Part shown: positions 35,453 to 45,040 of the stretch, one piece after another
How the letters are laid out: each line of letters begins with the position of its first letter
Position numbering within the stretch: position 1 is the first letter of the stretch
DNA from: an uncultured Ruminococcus sp.
GTDB lineage: Bacteria; Bacillota; Clostridia; Oscillospirales; Acutalibacteraceae
Length of the DNA: 64,000 bases
Assembly (NCBI GenBank): GCA_902766885.1
Contig: CACXFS010000002.1
Location: forward strand, 1 to 64,000
Direction of reading: 5' to 3'
Notes under the pieces: generated by a model
Database searches by the model: none
The model's input: the letters and a program-made list of their open reading frames with translations, nothing else
Told to the model about the DNA's origin: nothing
Translations under genes and position numbers: made by a program

Positions 35453-37750
35453 TTTTATATTCTCCTTTTCAATAGTTTTTACTGTTTCTGTTTTTTTATT
35501 ATTTTTGCGGATTTTTACAAAATTCAGCCGCAAAGCATTTGTGACAACACAAAAGCTTGAAAGGCTCATTGCCGCCGCCGCAAACATCGGGTTAAGTCTC
35601 CAGCCAAATAATGGTATAAACAAACCTGCGGCAATCGGGATTCCGATTGCGTTGTAGATGAACGCCCAGAAAAGATTTTCGTGAATATTTCTGAGCGTTG
35701 CACGTCCGAGCCTTATTGCGGCAGGAACGTCTGCAAGTCTGCTTTTCATTAATACAACGTCAGCCGCATCAATTGCAACGTCTGTTCCTGCTCCGATTGC
35801 TATGCCGACATCGGCGCTTGTAAGCGCCGGTGCGTCGTTGATTCCGTCACCGACCATTGCAATTCTGCCCTTTTGCTTAAGCTTTGATACAACCTTTTCC
35901 TTGCCGTCGGGCAGAACGCCTGCGATTACCTCGTCAACTCCCGCAAGCTTTCCGACTGCGTTTGCTGTCTTTTCGTTGTCGCCCGTAAGCATAACGACGT
36001 GCAATCCCATATTGTGGAGTTCTTTCACTGCCTCGGCACTGTCCTCTTTTATTTCATCGGCTACAGCTATGATACCGAGAAGTTTATTTCTTTTAACGAA
36101 ATATAAAGGCGTTTTTCCTTCGTCTGAAAGCTTTTCCGCTGTCGCAATTGCCTTATTTGGAATCTGCGTAAACTCAGAAACGTACCTTAAATTTCCGCCG
36201 TAAACTGATTCACCTTTTAAAACTCCCGACAAGCCGCTGCCTGAGGAAATTTTAAATTCATCGACCTCATCGGGAGTTAGTCCGTCCTCGCTCGCCTTTG
36301 CAACAACTGCCTTTGCAAGCGGATGCTCGCTTTTACATTCAAGCGCAAGAGCCGTTTTCATAAGTTCGGTTTTATCCGACTCAAAAGCGATAATATTCGT
36401 AACCTTTGGCTCGCCTTTTGTGATTGTTCCCGTTTTGTCGAGAGCGACAATTTTAATTTTACCGGACTGTTCCAGCGACTCGGCTGTTTTAAACAAAATT
36501 CCGTTCTTCGCTCCTACACCGCTTCCCACCATAATTGCAACGGGAGTTGCAAGACCGAGTGCACACGGACAGCTAATTACAAGAACAGAAATTGCCCTTG
36601 CAAGTGCAAAGCCGACATTTTCCCCTACAAGCAGCCATACAGCAGCGGTGATTATCGCAATTGCAATTACAACGGGAACAAAAACACCCGAAACCTTGTC
36701 AGCTGCCTTTGCAATAGGTGCTTTTGTAGCTGATGCATCACTTACCATTTTTATAATCTGCGACAGAGTTGTGTCCTCGCCAACTCGTGAGGCTTCGCAT
36801 TTTATGAATCCCGACTGATTGATTGTCGCCGCAGAAACAACGTCTCCCTTGCTTTTATCAACAGGTATGCTCTCACCCGTCAGTGCCGATTCATTTACTG
36901 CACTATTGCCCTCAATAATTATTCCGTCAACTGGAATACTCTCGCCGGGACGAACGACAAAAATGTCGCCTTTTTTCACCTTATCAATTGAAACCTGCGT
37001 TTCCTTGCCGTCAACAAGAATTACCGCAGTTTTCGGCGCAAGCTTTATCAGACTTTTGAGTGCGTCGGTAGTTTTTCCTTTTGAACGTGCTTCAAGCATT
37101 TTACCGACTGTAATCAGCGTTAAAATCATAGCCGCAGGTTCAAAATAAAACTCGTGCATATACATCATTACGCCGTTCATATCACCTGAAAGCTGTGCGT
37201 TTGTCATTGCAAACAATGCATAGGTACTGTAAACAAACGCCGCCGAAGAGCCGAGCGCAACAAGCGTGTCCATATTCGGAGCACGGTTAAAGAGCGCTTT
37301 AAAACCGCTTATAAAAAACTTCTGGTTTATCACCATAACTGCCGCTGTGAGCAATAGCTGTATAAGTCCCATTGCGATGTGATTGCTTTCGAGAAACTGC
37401 GGCAAAGGAAATCCCCACATCATATGCCCCATTGAAAAGTACATCAGAACTATGAGGAAAACAAGCGAAGCTATCAGTCTTTTAAGCAATGCAGGAGTTT
37501 CGGTGTCTTTGAGATTATCGTTATTTTCCGAATTTGCTGATTTTTTATCAGCTCCTTTGAGCGTTGCTCCGTAGCCTGCGCTTTCGACTGCGGCTATAAC
37601 TTCTTCGGGGGTTACATTTCCCTCAACGCCCATAGAGTTTGTAAGCAGACTTACAGAACAGGACGTTACGCCGTCAAGCTTTGAAACAGCCTTTTCAACT
37701 CTTGCACTGCAAGCGGCACAGCTCATTCCCGTAACATTGTATTGCTTCAT
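35249..37750 (-). CDS. copA: Copper-exporting P1B-type ATPase with N- and C-terminal heavy-metal-binding domains
   Basis: CopA pumps Cu(I) out of the cytoplasm. An N-terminal HMA domain ([14 protein letters not shown]) is followed by eight transmembrane segments, with [11 protein letters not shown] as the intramembrane Cu site. The actuator has [12 protein letters not shown], the phosphorylation motif is DKTGTITKG, the nucleotide domain contains SEHPLAKAV, and the hinge is [12 protein letters not shown]. After the last membrane segment ([11 protein letters not shown]) a linker of about 20 residues leads to a second HMA domain with CPHC. It has 833 residues, longer than usual because of that fusion. 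It lies 9 bp after csoR. Confidence 0.95.
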   Translation of the reverse strand: MKQYNVTGMSCAACSARVEKAVSKLDGVTSCSVSLLTNSMGVEGNVTPEEVIAAVESAGYGATLKGADKKSANSENNDNLKDTETPALLKRLIASLVFLIVLMYFSMGHMMWGFPLPQFLESNHIAMGLIQLLLTAAVMVINQKFFISGFKALFNRAPNMDTLVALGSSAAFVYSTYALFAMTNAQLSGDMNGVMMYMHEFYFEPAAMILTLITVGKMLEARSKGKTTDALKSLIKLAPKTAVILVDGKETQVSIDKVKKGDIFVVRPGESIPVDGIIIEGNSAVNESALTGESIPVDKSKGDVVSAATINQSGFIKCEASRVGEDTTLSQIIKMVSDASATKAPIAKAADKVSGVFVPVVIAIAIITAAVWLLVGENVGFALARAISVLVISCPCALGLATPVAIMVGSGVGAKNGILFKTAESLEQSGKIKIVALDKTGTITKGEPKVTNIIAFESDKTELMKTALALECKSEHPLAKAVVAKASEDGLTPDEVDEFKISSGSGLSGVLKGESVYGGNLRYVSEFTQIPNKAIATAEKLSDEGKTPLYFVKRNKLLGIIAVADEIKEDSAEAVKELHNMGLHVVMLTGDNEKTANAVGKLAGVDEVIAGVLPDGKEKVVSKLKQKGRIAMVGDGINDAPALTSADVGIAIGAGTDVAIDAADVVLMKSRLADVPAAIRLGRATLRNIHENLFWAFIYNAIGIPIAAGLFIPLFGWRLNPMFAAAAMSLSSFCVVTNALRLNFVKIRKNNKKTETVKTIEKENIKMEKTIKIEGMMCPHCEATVKKTLEELDGVTQAVASHEKGTAVVTLEKDVPFEMLKKAVEDKGYTVIE

Positions 37751-37759
37751 TTAATCATC

Positions 37760-38062
37760 TCACTTCATCAGTTTTTGCAGAGTATTGACAAGCTCGTCAA
37801 TGGTTTCGTCTTTTCCCTCTCTTATATCATTTGCAACGCAGGTACGGATATGATTTGCAAGCAATTCTTTGTTGAATGAATTAAGTGCCGCATTGACCGC
37901 CGCTACCTGAATAAGAATGTCGGTGCAGTAGGCGTCCTTTTCGACCATACCTTTAATTCCTCTGATTTGCCCCTCAATCCTGCTTAACCTGTTAATCAGC
38001 TTTTTGTATTCGTCAGAATCTCGTTTTTTTGTTTTGTGAGTACAACAACAATTATTTTCCAT
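37760..38062 (-). CDS. csoR: CsoR-family copper-sensing repressor
   Basis: CsoR binds Cu(I) and releases its operator. The family core is RLSRIEGQIRGIKGMVEKDAYCTDILIQ, and the Cu ligands follow the Cys-His-Cys pattern (Cys in DAYCTD, then His and Cys in NHIRTC). The ATG at 38062 has GGTGA 5 nt upstream and gives 100 residues. The longer frame would run through the operator and promoter and is rejected. The N-terminus carries an extra CCCTH cluster. It is the first gene of csoR-copA. Confidence 0.93.
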   Translation of the reverse strand: MENNCCCTHKTKKRDSDEYKKLINRLSRIEGQIRGIKGMVEKDAYCTDILIQVAAVNAALNSFNKELLANHIRTCVANDIREGKDETIDELVNTLQKLMK

Positions 38063-38078
38063 ATTTATCACCGAATAT

Positions 38079-38107
38079 ATAATATACCCCCTTGGGGTAT
38101 TTGTCAA
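38079..38107 (-). promoter_or_regulatory. csoR-copA promoter with CsoR operator in its spacer
   Basis: Minus strand TTGACA (38102-38107), a 17-bp spacer and TATTAT (38079-38084). A perfect palindrome ATACCCC-CTT-GGGGTAT (38084-38100) fills the spacer, matching the known CsoR box. Copper-free CsoR would occlude RNA polymerase here. Confidence 0.9.
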
Positions 38108-38110
38108 GTT

Positions 38111-38143
38111 AAAAAAAGACTGCACAAATTATCCTGTGCAGTC
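38111..38143 (-). terminator. Terminator of the 60-aa membrane protein gene
   Basis: GACTGCACA pairs with TGTGCAGTC and a run of seven T follows on the minus strand. It lies immediately before the csoR -35 box. Confidence 0.88.
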
Positions 38144-38152
38144 AAAAGTCAT

Positions 38153-38335
38153 TTATTTCATTAAGCCGTCTTTGTCGTAGTATTCCTTGTCTGAAAGTTC
38201 TTCCTTTTCATCAAGATTATACTCGCTGTTCTTAAACAGTCCGCTACCTGTGCGGTAATTTTGATTAGCGCCCCTGCGAAACGCATAGGCGATGATTACA
38301 ACCAAGACCAAGAGCCAAAAAACAAGCCAGCCCAT
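38153..38335 (-). CDS. Small membrane protein, 60 aa
   Basis: One N-terminal transmembrane helix (about 3-19, WLVFWLLVLVVIIAYAF) is followed by a basic RRG stop-transfer and a polar acidic tail (NLDEKEELSDKEYYDKDGLMK). GGAG is found 7-8 nt before the ATG, and a strong terminator follows, so it appears to be a real single-gene transcript. I recognise no family. Confidence 0.65.
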   Translation of the reverse strand: MGWLVFWLLVLVVIIAYAFRRGANQNYRTGSGLFKNSEYNLDEKEELSDKEYYDKDGLMK

Positions 38336-38477
38336 AATGTTACTCCTTTAAAATAAAAAGCAAAATTGTGATATGTTGAATGATTGAGGACAGTATACTA
38401 CTGAATTTTATGCCTGTCAATATTTTTTTGAAAAATTTTCCTACTTAACACTACTTAACAAAAGCATCAAAAAAGTA

Positions 38478-38516
38478 ATAAGGCTGACGGGAATACAAAA
38501 TTTCACGTCAGCCTTT
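38478..38516 (-). terminator. Terminator of the YtxH-like gene
   Basis: AAGGCTGACG and CGTCAGCCTT form a long stem with a loop of about 15 nt, 15 bp downstream of the stop. The T run is weak on the minus strand. Confidence 0.6.
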
Positions 38517-38529
38517 TCTGCCTTTTCTC

Positions 38530-38712
38530 TTACTTAAACATATACTGTGCCGTGTCCATAATCGACTCCACGGTTCTCATTGCCTTGTTGGCTTTCTTTT
38601 TCAGCTTGGGGTTGTTGTCAACTGCGTTTTTGCTGATGACACCTACTGCCATTCCTGCCGCAAGTCCGATTGCCGCTCCTTTTACCACATTCATCATTGA
38701 GTTTGAACTCAC
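38530..38712 (-). CDS. YtxH-like small protein, 60 aa
   Basis: A glycine-zipper-like hydrophobic segment (VVKGAAIGLAAGMAVGVI, about 9-26) is followed by a Lys-rich helix and the terminal MDTAQYMFK. This pattern is seen in YtxH-type membrane-associated stress proteins of Firmicutes, though the match is by pattern only. The GTG at 38712 was chosen because GGAGGT lies 7 nt upstream; a GTG three codons earlier overlaps the ribosome binding site. Confidence 0.6.
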   Translation of the reverse strand: MSSNSMMNVVKGAAIGLAAGMAVGVISKNAVDNNPKLKKKANKAMRTVESIMDTAQYMFK

Positions 38713-38816
38713 AAAACACACCTCCGTTTTTTATATGCAAGTTTATGCTTGCATTATTATTGTTTACGTTTTACAATATAATAAAACCGATTTTAAAAAA
38801 ACAGGAGTGATAACTT

Positions 38817-39332
38817 TTGGCAAAACTCAATCTTGTACTTGTAGAGCCTGAAATTCCGCAGAATACAGGCAACATTGCTCGTACCTGTGCCGCAACCGGT
38901 GCTACACTTCATCTTGTTAAGCCGATGGGATTTACCGTTGACGACAAAAAGCTGAAACGTGCAGGTCTTGACTACTGGCATCTTCTGGATATTACATATT
39001 ATGACAGTATTGACGATTTTTTTGAAAAAACAAAGGGCAGCAATTACTTTTTCTTTTCAACAAAAGGTACGCACCGCCACAGCGATGTTGAATATCCCGA
39101 CAACTGTTATCTGCTTTTCGGCAAGGAAACGAAGGGACTTCCCGAGGAACTGTTATTACAGCACCCCGACAGCACGCTGCGTATTCCGATGATTGACGAG
39201 GCGAGAAGTCTTAATCTTTCAAATTCGGTAGCGATTGCAGCTTACGAGGTTTTAAGGCAGTGGGATTATCCTGAACTTTTAAACAAGGGTGAGCTGCACA
39301 ATCACAAATGGTCGGAAATTAACAACAGGTAA
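38817..39332 (+). CDS. trmL: tRNA (cytidine(34)-2'-O)-methyltransferase
   Basis: TrmL is a SPOUT-fold enzyme that methylates the wobble ribose of certain tRNA-Leu. Motifs are LVLVEPEIPQNTGNIARTCAA at the N-terminus, LLFGKETKGLP for SAM binding, and RIPMIDEARSLNLSNSVAIAAYE in the trefoil knot. 171 residues. The start is TTG with AGGAGTG 7-8 nt upstream. It stands alone, with a terminator-like hairpin at 39331-39374. Confidence 0.93.
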   Translation: MAKLNLVLVEPEIPQNTGNIARTCAATGATLHLVKPMGFTVDDKKLKRAGLDYWHLLDITYYDSIDDFFEKTKGSNYFFFSTKGTHRHSDVEYPDNCYLLFGKETKGLPEELLLQHPDSTLRIPMIDEARSLNLSNSVAIAAYEVLRQWDYPELLNKGELHNHKWSEINNR

Positions 39333-39374
39333 TTTGGAATTATTTTTCTTTTTCAGCAATATAATTCCAAATTA
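39331..39374 (+). terminator. Hairpin after trmL
   Basis: AATTTGGAATTAT and ATAATTCCAAATT form a long AT-rich stem around a T-rich loop. No clean T run follows, so termination is only probable. Confidence 0.5.
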
Positions 39375-39436
39375 TGTCAGTCAAACTTTTTTTATCTTTT
39401 CTATTGATAAAATGCGTATTTTGATATATAATATTC

Positions 39437-39466
39437 TTGACTGTGAAAATACTAAATTTTTACAAT
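39437..39466 (+). promoter_or_regulatory. Promoter of pgk-tpiA-gpmI
   Basis: TTGACT, an 18-bp spacer and TACAAT end 30 bp before the pgk ATG. This excludes the in-frame ATG at 39437, which lies on the -35 box. Confidence 0.7.
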
Positions 39467-39496
39467 ATTCTTCTAACACGAAAGGAATGTATTTCA

Positions 39497-40705
39497 ATGA
39501 AACTCAACAAAGTTACCGTTGATGACCTCAATGTAAAAGGCAAAAAGGTTCTTGTACGCTGCGATTTCAACGTACCTCTCAAGGACGGCGTTATCACAAA
39601 CGACAACAGAATCACAGCCGCTCTTCCCACAATTAAAAAGCTTATCGCTGACGGCGGTAAGGTTATTCTTTGCTCACACCTCGGCAAACCCAAGAACGGT
39701 CCCGAAGAAAAATTTTCTCTCGCTCCCGTTGCCGTAAGACTTTCCGAACTTTTAGGCAAGGAAGTTGTTTTTGCAAATGACGACGAGGTTGTAGGCGAAA
39801 ACGCTAAGAAGGCTGTTGCCGAAATGAACGACGGCGACGTTGTACTTCTTCAGAATACACGTTTCAGAAAAGAAGAAACAAAGAATCTTGAGCCGTTCTC
39901 AAGTGAGCTTGCTTCTCTTGCAGACGTATTTGTAATGGACGCTTTCGGTTCTGCTCACCGTGCTCACTGCTCAACAGCAGGCGTTACAGACCACATCAAG
40001 GACACAGCTGTTGGCTACCTTATGCAGAAAGAAATCGACTACCTCGGCAATGCCGTTGAAAACCCTGTTCGTCCGTTCGTTGCTATCCTCGGCGGCGCAA
40101 AGGTTGCTGACAAGCTCAACGTAATTTCAAACCTCCTCGAGAAGTGCGACACTCTCATCATCGGCGGCGGTATGGCTTACACATTCTTAAAGGCTCAGGG
40201 CAAGGAAGTCGGTCTTTCACTCGTTGACGATTCAAAGATTGACTATTGCAAGGAAATGATGGAAAAGGCTGAAAAGCTCGGCAAGAAGCTTCTTCTCCCC
40301 ATCGACACAACAATTGCCGCAGGTTTCCCCGATCCCATCGACGGACCTATCGACGTTCAGGTTGTTGACGCTGACAGCATTCCTGCTGATATGGAAGGTC
40401 TTGACATCGGCACAAAGACTCAGGAACTCTTTGCTGAGGCTGTTAAGAGCGCTAAGACTGTTGTATGGAACGGTCCTATGGGCGTATTTGAGAACCCCAC
40501 ACTTGCAAAGGGTACAATTGCTGTAGCAAAGGCTCTTGCCGATACTGACGCTACAACAATCATCGGCGGCGGCGACAGTGCAGCTGCTGTTATTCAGCTC
40601 GGCTTTGCTGACAAGATGAGCCACATTTCAACAGGTGGCGGCGCATCGCTTGAATACCTCGAAGGTAAGACTCTTCCCGGTATTGCAGTAATCGCTGACA
40701 AATAA
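39497..40705 (+). CDS. pgk: Phosphoglycerate kinase
   Basis: Pgk makes ATP and 3-phosphoglycerate from 1,3-bisphosphoglycerate. Substrate-binding motifs are [27 protein letters not shown] and GSAHRAHCS; the ATP side has [18 protein letters not shown] and [11 protein letters not shown]. The C-terminus is [23 protein letters not shown]. 402 residues. The ATG at 39497 follows GAAAGGA. It is the first gene of a three-gene glycolytic cluster. Confidence 0.98.
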   Translation: MKLNKVTVDDLNVKGKKVLVRCDFNVPLKDGVITNDNRITAALPTIKKLIADGGKVILCSHLGKPKNGPEEKFSLAPVAVRLSELLGKEVVFANDDEVVGENAKKAVAEMNDGDVVLLQNTRFRKEETKNLEPFSSELASLADVFVMDAFGSAHRAHCSTAGVTDHIKDTAVGYLMQKEIDYLGNAVENPVRPFVAILGGAKVADKLNVISNLLEKCDTLIIGGGMAYTFLKAQGKEVGLSLVDDSKIDYCKEMMEKAEKLGKKLLLPIDTTIAAGFPDPIDGPIDVQVVDADSIPADMEGLDIGTKTQELFAEAVKSAKTVVWNGPMGVFENPTLAKGTIAVAKALADTDATTIIGGGDSAAAVIQLGFADKMSHISTGGGASLEYLEGKTLPGIAVIADK

Positions 40706-40784
40706 TTAAACCGATTTAAATTATGGGCGGGAACTCTCGCCCATATAATCTATATTATGAATTTTTACGAAAGGTTGAATAGAA

Positions 40785-41552
40785 ATGGATAAGACAAAGA
40801 GAAAGGCAATTATTGCCGGCAACTGGAAAATGAACAAAACTCCCTCTGAGGCTAAAGAGCTTCTCACAGCAATTATTCCCGCTGTTAAGGACGCTGACTG
40901 CGAAGTTATCGCTTGCGTTCCCTACGTTGATTTAAGCGTAGCTATTGAGGTTACAAAGGGCACAAACGTAAAAATCGGTGCAGAAAACTGCCACTGGGCA
41001 GAAAGCGGCGCTTTCACAGGCGAAATCTCAACAGGTATGCTCAAGGAAATGGGCGTTGAATATGTAGTTCTCGGTCACAGTGAAAGAAGACAGTACTTCG
41101 GTGAAACAGACGAAACCGTTAACAAGAGAACAAAGGCTGCTCTTGCAGCAGGCTTAAAGCCCATCGTTTGCGTCGGCGAGCTTCTCTGGGAGCGTGAGTG
41201 CGACATCACAGAGGAAGTTATTGCAAGACAGATTAAGCTTGACCTCTTTGACGTATCGGCAGAGGACGTTAAGAAAACAGTTATCGCTTACGAGCCTGTA
41301 TGGGCTATCGGCACAGGCAAGACTGCTACAGCAGAGCAGGCTGAGGAAGTTTGCGCATTTATCCGTGCTACTCTTGCAAAGCTTTACAGCGAAGAGGTTG
41401 CTCAGGCTGTTACAATTCAGTACGGCGGTTCAATGAACGACGGCAACGCTGACGAGCTACTTTCAAAGACTAACGTTGACGGCGGTCTTATCGGCGGCGC
41501 ATCACTCGTTGCAGAGAAGTTTGCCGCAATCGTAAAAGCTGCAAGCAAGTAA
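40785..41552 (+). CDS. tpiA: Triosephosphate isomerase
   Basis: TpiA interconverts dihydroxyacetone phosphate and glyceraldehyde-3-phosphate. AGNWKMNKT supplies Lys, VVLGHSERR the electrophilic His, [15 protein letters not shown] the catalytic Glu and loop 6, and [11 protein letters not shown] plus GGLIGGASL the phosphate site. 255 residues. It lies 79 bp after pgk, with AAAGG before the ATG. Confidence 0.98.
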   Translation: MDKTKRKAIIAGNWKMNKTPSEAKELLTAIIPAVKDADCEVIACVPYVDLSVAIEVTKGTNVKIGAENCHWAESGAFTGEISTGMLKEMGVEYVVLGHSERRQYFGETDETVNKRTKAALAAGLKPIVCVGELLWERECDITEEVIARQIKLDLFDVSAEDVKKTVIAYEPVWAIGTGKTATAEQAEEVCAFIRATLAKLYSEEVAQAVTIQYGGSMNDGNADELLSKTNVDGGLIGGASLVAEKFAAIVKAASK

Positions 41553-41581
41553 TTTTTAAGCACACGAAAGGATTTTGCTTT

Positions 41582-43093
41582 ATGAAAAAACCTTTGATTC
41601 TTATGATTCTTGACGGTTTCGGAATTGCACCCGAAAGCGGCAACGCTATCAAGGCAGCAAAGAAACCGAATATTGATAAGCTTTTCGCCGAGAATCCTAT
41701 TACTCAGATTGGCGCATCAGGTATGGACGTTGGTCTTCCCGACGGTCAGATGGGTAACTCCGAGGTTGGTCACACCAACATCGGCGCAGGCAGAATCGTT
41801 TATCAGGAACTTACAAGAATCACAAAGACTATAAACGAGGACAAGCTCAAGGACAACGAGGCTATTGTTTCAGCAATGGACAAGGCTCTTGAAAACGGCA
41901 CTGCACTCCACCTTATGGGACTTCTCTCTGACGGCGGCGTTCACAGCCACAACACACACCTTTACGGTATTCTTGAGCTTGCAAAGAAAAAAGGACTTGA
42001 AAAAGTTTACATTCACGCTTTTCTCGACGGACGTGATGTTCCCCCGTCAAGTGCAGCTGACTTTGTTCAGGCTTGCGTTGACAAGACAGAGGAAATCGGC
42101 GTAGGCAAGATTGCTACGGTTATGGGCAGATACTACGCTATGGACCGTGACAACCGCTGGGAGCGTGTTGAAAAGGCATATGCCGCTATGGTTTACGGCG
42201 AAGGCGTTGAGGCTGAATGTCCCGTTTGCGCTGTCAAGAACTCCTACAAAGAGGACGTTACAGATGAATTTGTTGTTCCCTCAGTTGTTAAGGGCGGCGC
42301 AACAATTCAGCCGAACGACAGTGTAATTTTCTTCAACTTCCGTCCCGACAGAGCAAGAGAGATTACAAGAACTCTTGTTGACCCCGACTTTGACGGATTT
42401 GAGAGAAAGAAAGGCTTCTTCCCCGTTAATTTCGTTTGTATGACTCAGTATGACGCTACAATGCCGAATGTTGACGTTGCATTCAAGCCGCAGGTACTCA
42501 CAAACACACTCGGCGAGTACATTTCCGACAAGGGTATGGCTCAGCTTAGAATTGCCGAAACAGAAAAGTACGCTCACGTTACATTCTTCTTCAACGGCGG
42601 CGTTGAAAAGCAGTATCCGGGTGAGGACAGAATTCTCGTCAAATCACCCGCTGTTGCAACCTATGACCTTCAGCCGGAAATGAGCGCATATGAGGTTACG
42701 GACAAGCTTGTTCCCGCAATCAAGAGTGGCAAGTATGATATGATTATCCTCAACTTTGCTAACTGCGATATGGTAGGTCACACAGGCGTATTTGAAGCGG
42801 CTGTCAAGGCTGTTGAGGCTGTTGATGATTGTGTAGGCAGAGTTGTTGACGCTATCAGGGAAATGGGCGGCGTTGCTCTTATCACAGCTGACCACGGCAA
42901 TGCTGACAAGATGGTTGACGATGACGGCGAGCCGTTCACAGCTCATACCACAAATCCTGTTCCGTTCTGCGTAATCGGCTACGATTGCGAGCTTAAGGAC
43001 GGCGGCAGACTTGCTGATATTGCTCCGACAATGCTTCAGATTTTAGGACTTCCCCAACCCGAAGAAATGGACGGCACAAGTCTTATTAAATAA
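41582..43093 (+). CDS. gpmI: 2,3-bisphosphoglycerate-independent phosphoglycerate mutase
   Basis: This Mn-dependent mutase interconverts 3- and 2-phosphoglycerate. It has the alkaline phosphatase fold: [11 protein letters not shown] and the active-site Ser in [16 protein letters not shown], then [36 protein letters not shown] and [11 protein letters not shown] for the metal ligands. 503 residues. It follows tpiA by 29 bp and ends in a strong terminator. Confidence 0.98.
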   Translation: MKKPLILMILDGFGIAPESGNAIKAAKKPNIDKLFAENPITQIGASGMDVGLPDGQMGNSEVGHTNIGAGRIVYQELTRITKTINEDKLKDNEAIVSAMDKALENGTALHLMGLLSDGGVHSHNTHLYGILELAKKKGLEKVYIHAFLDGRDVPPSSAADFVQACVDKTEEIGVGKIATVMGRYYAMDRDNRWERVEKAYAAMVYGEGVEAECPVCAVKNSYKEDVTDEFVVPSVVKGGATIQPNDSVIFFNFRPDRAREITRTLVDPDFDGFERKKGFFPVNFVCMTQYDATMPNVDVAFKPQVLTNTLGEYISDKGMAQLRIAETEKYAHVTFFFNGGVEKQYPGEDRILVKSPAVATYDLQPEMSAYEVTDKLVPAIKSGKYDMIILNFANCDMVGHTGVFEAAVKAVEAVDDCVGRVVDAIREMGGVALITADHGNADKMVDDDGEPFTAHTTNPVPFCVIGYDCELKDGGRLADIAPTMLQILGLPQPEEMDGTSLIK

Positions 43094-43121
43094 GTCTTGA
43101 AATTATTTGTTAATAAATCAG

Positions 43122-43159
43122 ACAACCCTACCGAACAATTTTCAGTAGGGTTGTTTTTA
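43122..43159 (+). terminator. Terminator of the glycolytic cluster
   Basis: ACAACCCTAC and GTAGGGTTGT form a 10-bp stem, followed by TTTTTAG. Confidence 0.9.
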
Positions 43160-43168
43160 GTTTGATTT

Positions 43169-43630
43169 TTAACGGTTTATCAGCGTATTGTATATTTCGA
43201 AAATTTTACTTTCGTCATAATTTTCCGACTTAAAAAATCCGTCAAAACCGCTGACGGAGAAGTACTCTCCTTCGTAATAAATATGATACAGAATATCGTT
43301 GTCATTGTAAAGGACAAAGTGCATACCGCCTGACAATCTTTCACTATCACCAATTTCAATTGCTGTTGAATCTGTAATTTGACTTGTAAAATCTGAAATT
43401 TTATCCGAATCAGTTGTCTTATATTCAATTTCACCATTGCTTAAATCGGGACTTACCGCACCTAATTTATTAAATTTATTTAGTTCAAGCTCCAACGGGT
43501 GCCCGTTTTCTACAGATTTAAGCGTAGTTTCTGTTAATAACGTCTGATTTTGTCCGTTATTGCAAGCGCACAATGTAAATATCAAAATTAAAAGGCTGAT
43601 TGCTGTAAGAAGTTTTAAATATCTTTTCAT
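43169..43630 (-). CDS. Predicted lipoprotein, 153 aa
   Basis: The N-terminus is a lipoprotein signal (MKRYLKLLTAISLLILIFTLCAC), with the lipobox Cys at about residue 23. The rest is a small soluble domain with SDKISDFTSQITDSTAIEIGD and a strand-rich end (MHFVLYNDNDILYHIYYEGEYFSVSGFDGFF). I recognise no named family. It lies 20 bp after the secreted peptidase gene on the same strand and may be cotranscribed. A role as inhibitor or immunity partner of that peptidase is speculative. Confidence 0.6.
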   Translation of the reverse strand: MKRYLKLLTAISLLILIFTLCACNNGQNQTLLTETTLKSVENGHPLELELNKFNKLGAVSPDLSNGEIEYKTTDSDKISDFTSQITDSTAIEIGDSERLSGGMHFVLYNDNDILYHIYYEGEYFSVSGFDGFFKSENYDESKIFEIYNTLINR

Positions 43631-43650
43631 TTTTCCTCCTTAAACAATCT

Positions 43651-44814
43651 TTAAGCTTTCCAATACAATGAGTATTTCCACAAGTGATTTTTGTTGTTAA
43701 ACGAAAAATATGTACCACTGGATTTGTACTCTACAGTTTCACAAGCATTTGTTGCTGAATTATAGATTGTAATTAAATTTACTCCACCGTAAGTTGAATA
43801 TCCTATTATGGTTACCGCATGCCCATCTCCACTACTTGGGAATGCATGAATAAGCACAGTATTTTGAGAAAGAATATTTCGTTGAACAACCGCAAATCCA
43901 ATTTGTTTCTCCGTTATTTTTTGATTATAGTTTATTCCATATTTTTTTAAAGCTTTTTGTTGTGCATCTATATTATTAGCAGTATATGACACACCTATGG
44001 CATCACATACTTGAGTTGCTGTAAGATTTTTATACTTGTCATATTTTAAATATCGAACAGTCGTAGCAACTGAAGCTGCCCAACATATATTAAGGCTACC
44101 TTGTGGCACCAAACAACCACTAGTATTAAGTTTTGTTTGGTAAGCATTTTTCACTGAAAAACCTTGTGCACCTGATATATTTGCAAAATTTTCACTTGTA
44201 TTTATAGATCTAATTGCATAAGTATTTTTAATTTTCTTTACTTTATCACTAAAACTCAACGATTCAAAGTACTCACTATTACCATTTGTTTTATTAACAA
44301 TGTTAGTTTCATAGTCCGTAACTGTCAATACAAATGTACTATTCTCATTCTCTGCTAAAATTTCTTGCCCATTTTGATATAGTATATAATGTTTATTTGA
44401 GTCCAAGTAATTTATCTCGTTTAGTGAATTTGCAATATCCTTACTCATAGTTGCAGTATAATCACCGTCAACATCTATAATCGACATTATCATTTGAATT
44501 CTGTTATTCTCTGATACAGGAAAGTAATATATTTTATCCTGTACACCAAGATTATTAGCCGAATAAATGACATAAGGTTTTTCAAGTTTTAAGTCATTTA
44601 AACTTTTAATATTAATATCAAATCTTGTATCACTGTAAATACTATTTGACAAAGGTAATAGTCTATCCCGTGCAAACTCTTTAGCTTTAATCGGAATAAC
44701 TTCCGTTATATCTACAGTACATTCATTATCTAAAGCACTTACAAAAGTTACACTGAAACTTAGCATCAGCATATTTATACATAAAACGCATATTATTATT
44801 CTTCTCAATTTCAT
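43651..44814 (-). CDS. Secreted papain-like cysteine peptidase
   Basis: A signal peptide (about 1-27) is followed by a pro-region of about 200 residues and a C-terminal papain-fold domain. The catalytic set can be placed: Q238 and C244 in VPQGSLNICWAAS, H332 in GDGHAVTIIGYS, and N352 in TIYNSATN. The spacing resembles C39-like and AvrRpt2-type (peptidase C70) enzymes. The pro-region probably keeps it inactive until secretion. The gene is AT-rich relative to its neighbours. Substrate and role are unknown. An ATP-binding region or double-Gly leader context that would mark a bacteriocin exporter is absent from this protein. Confidence 0.75.
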   Translation of the reverse strand: MKLRRIIICVLCINMLMLSFSVTFVSALDNECTVDITEVIPIKAKEFARDRLLPLSNSIYSDTRFDINIKSLNDLKLEKPYVIYSANNLGVQDKIYYFPVSENNRIQMIMSIIDVDGDYTATMSKDIANSLNEINYLDSNKHYILYQNGQEILAENENSTFVLTVTDYETNIVNKTNGNSEYFESLSFSDKVKKIKNTYAIRSINTSENFANISGAQGFSVKNAYQTKLNTSGCLVPQGSLNICWAASVATTVRYLKYDKYKNLTATQVCDAIGVSYTANNIDAQQKALKKYGINYNQKITEKQIGFAVVQRNILSQNTVLIHAFPSSGDGHAVTIIGYSTYGGVNLITIYNSATNACETVEYKSSGTYFSFNNKNHLWKYSLYWKA

Positions 44815-45040
44815 AATTATCCTCCTATATTATTCTCAAATTATTTATAAATCAAAAAAATTGTACATCGGACTAACCTCACTGTCATTTTATGTTTGTA
44901 TTATATCACATATAATAAATTTTTTCAACATTTTTATATTTTTTATTGCATTAAATATGTAATATATATTGAGTTCTATTTTAAACTATTATGTTTTTTC
45001 AAATAAAATTCGCCTTTGTCATAATGTATTCGGAGATTTT

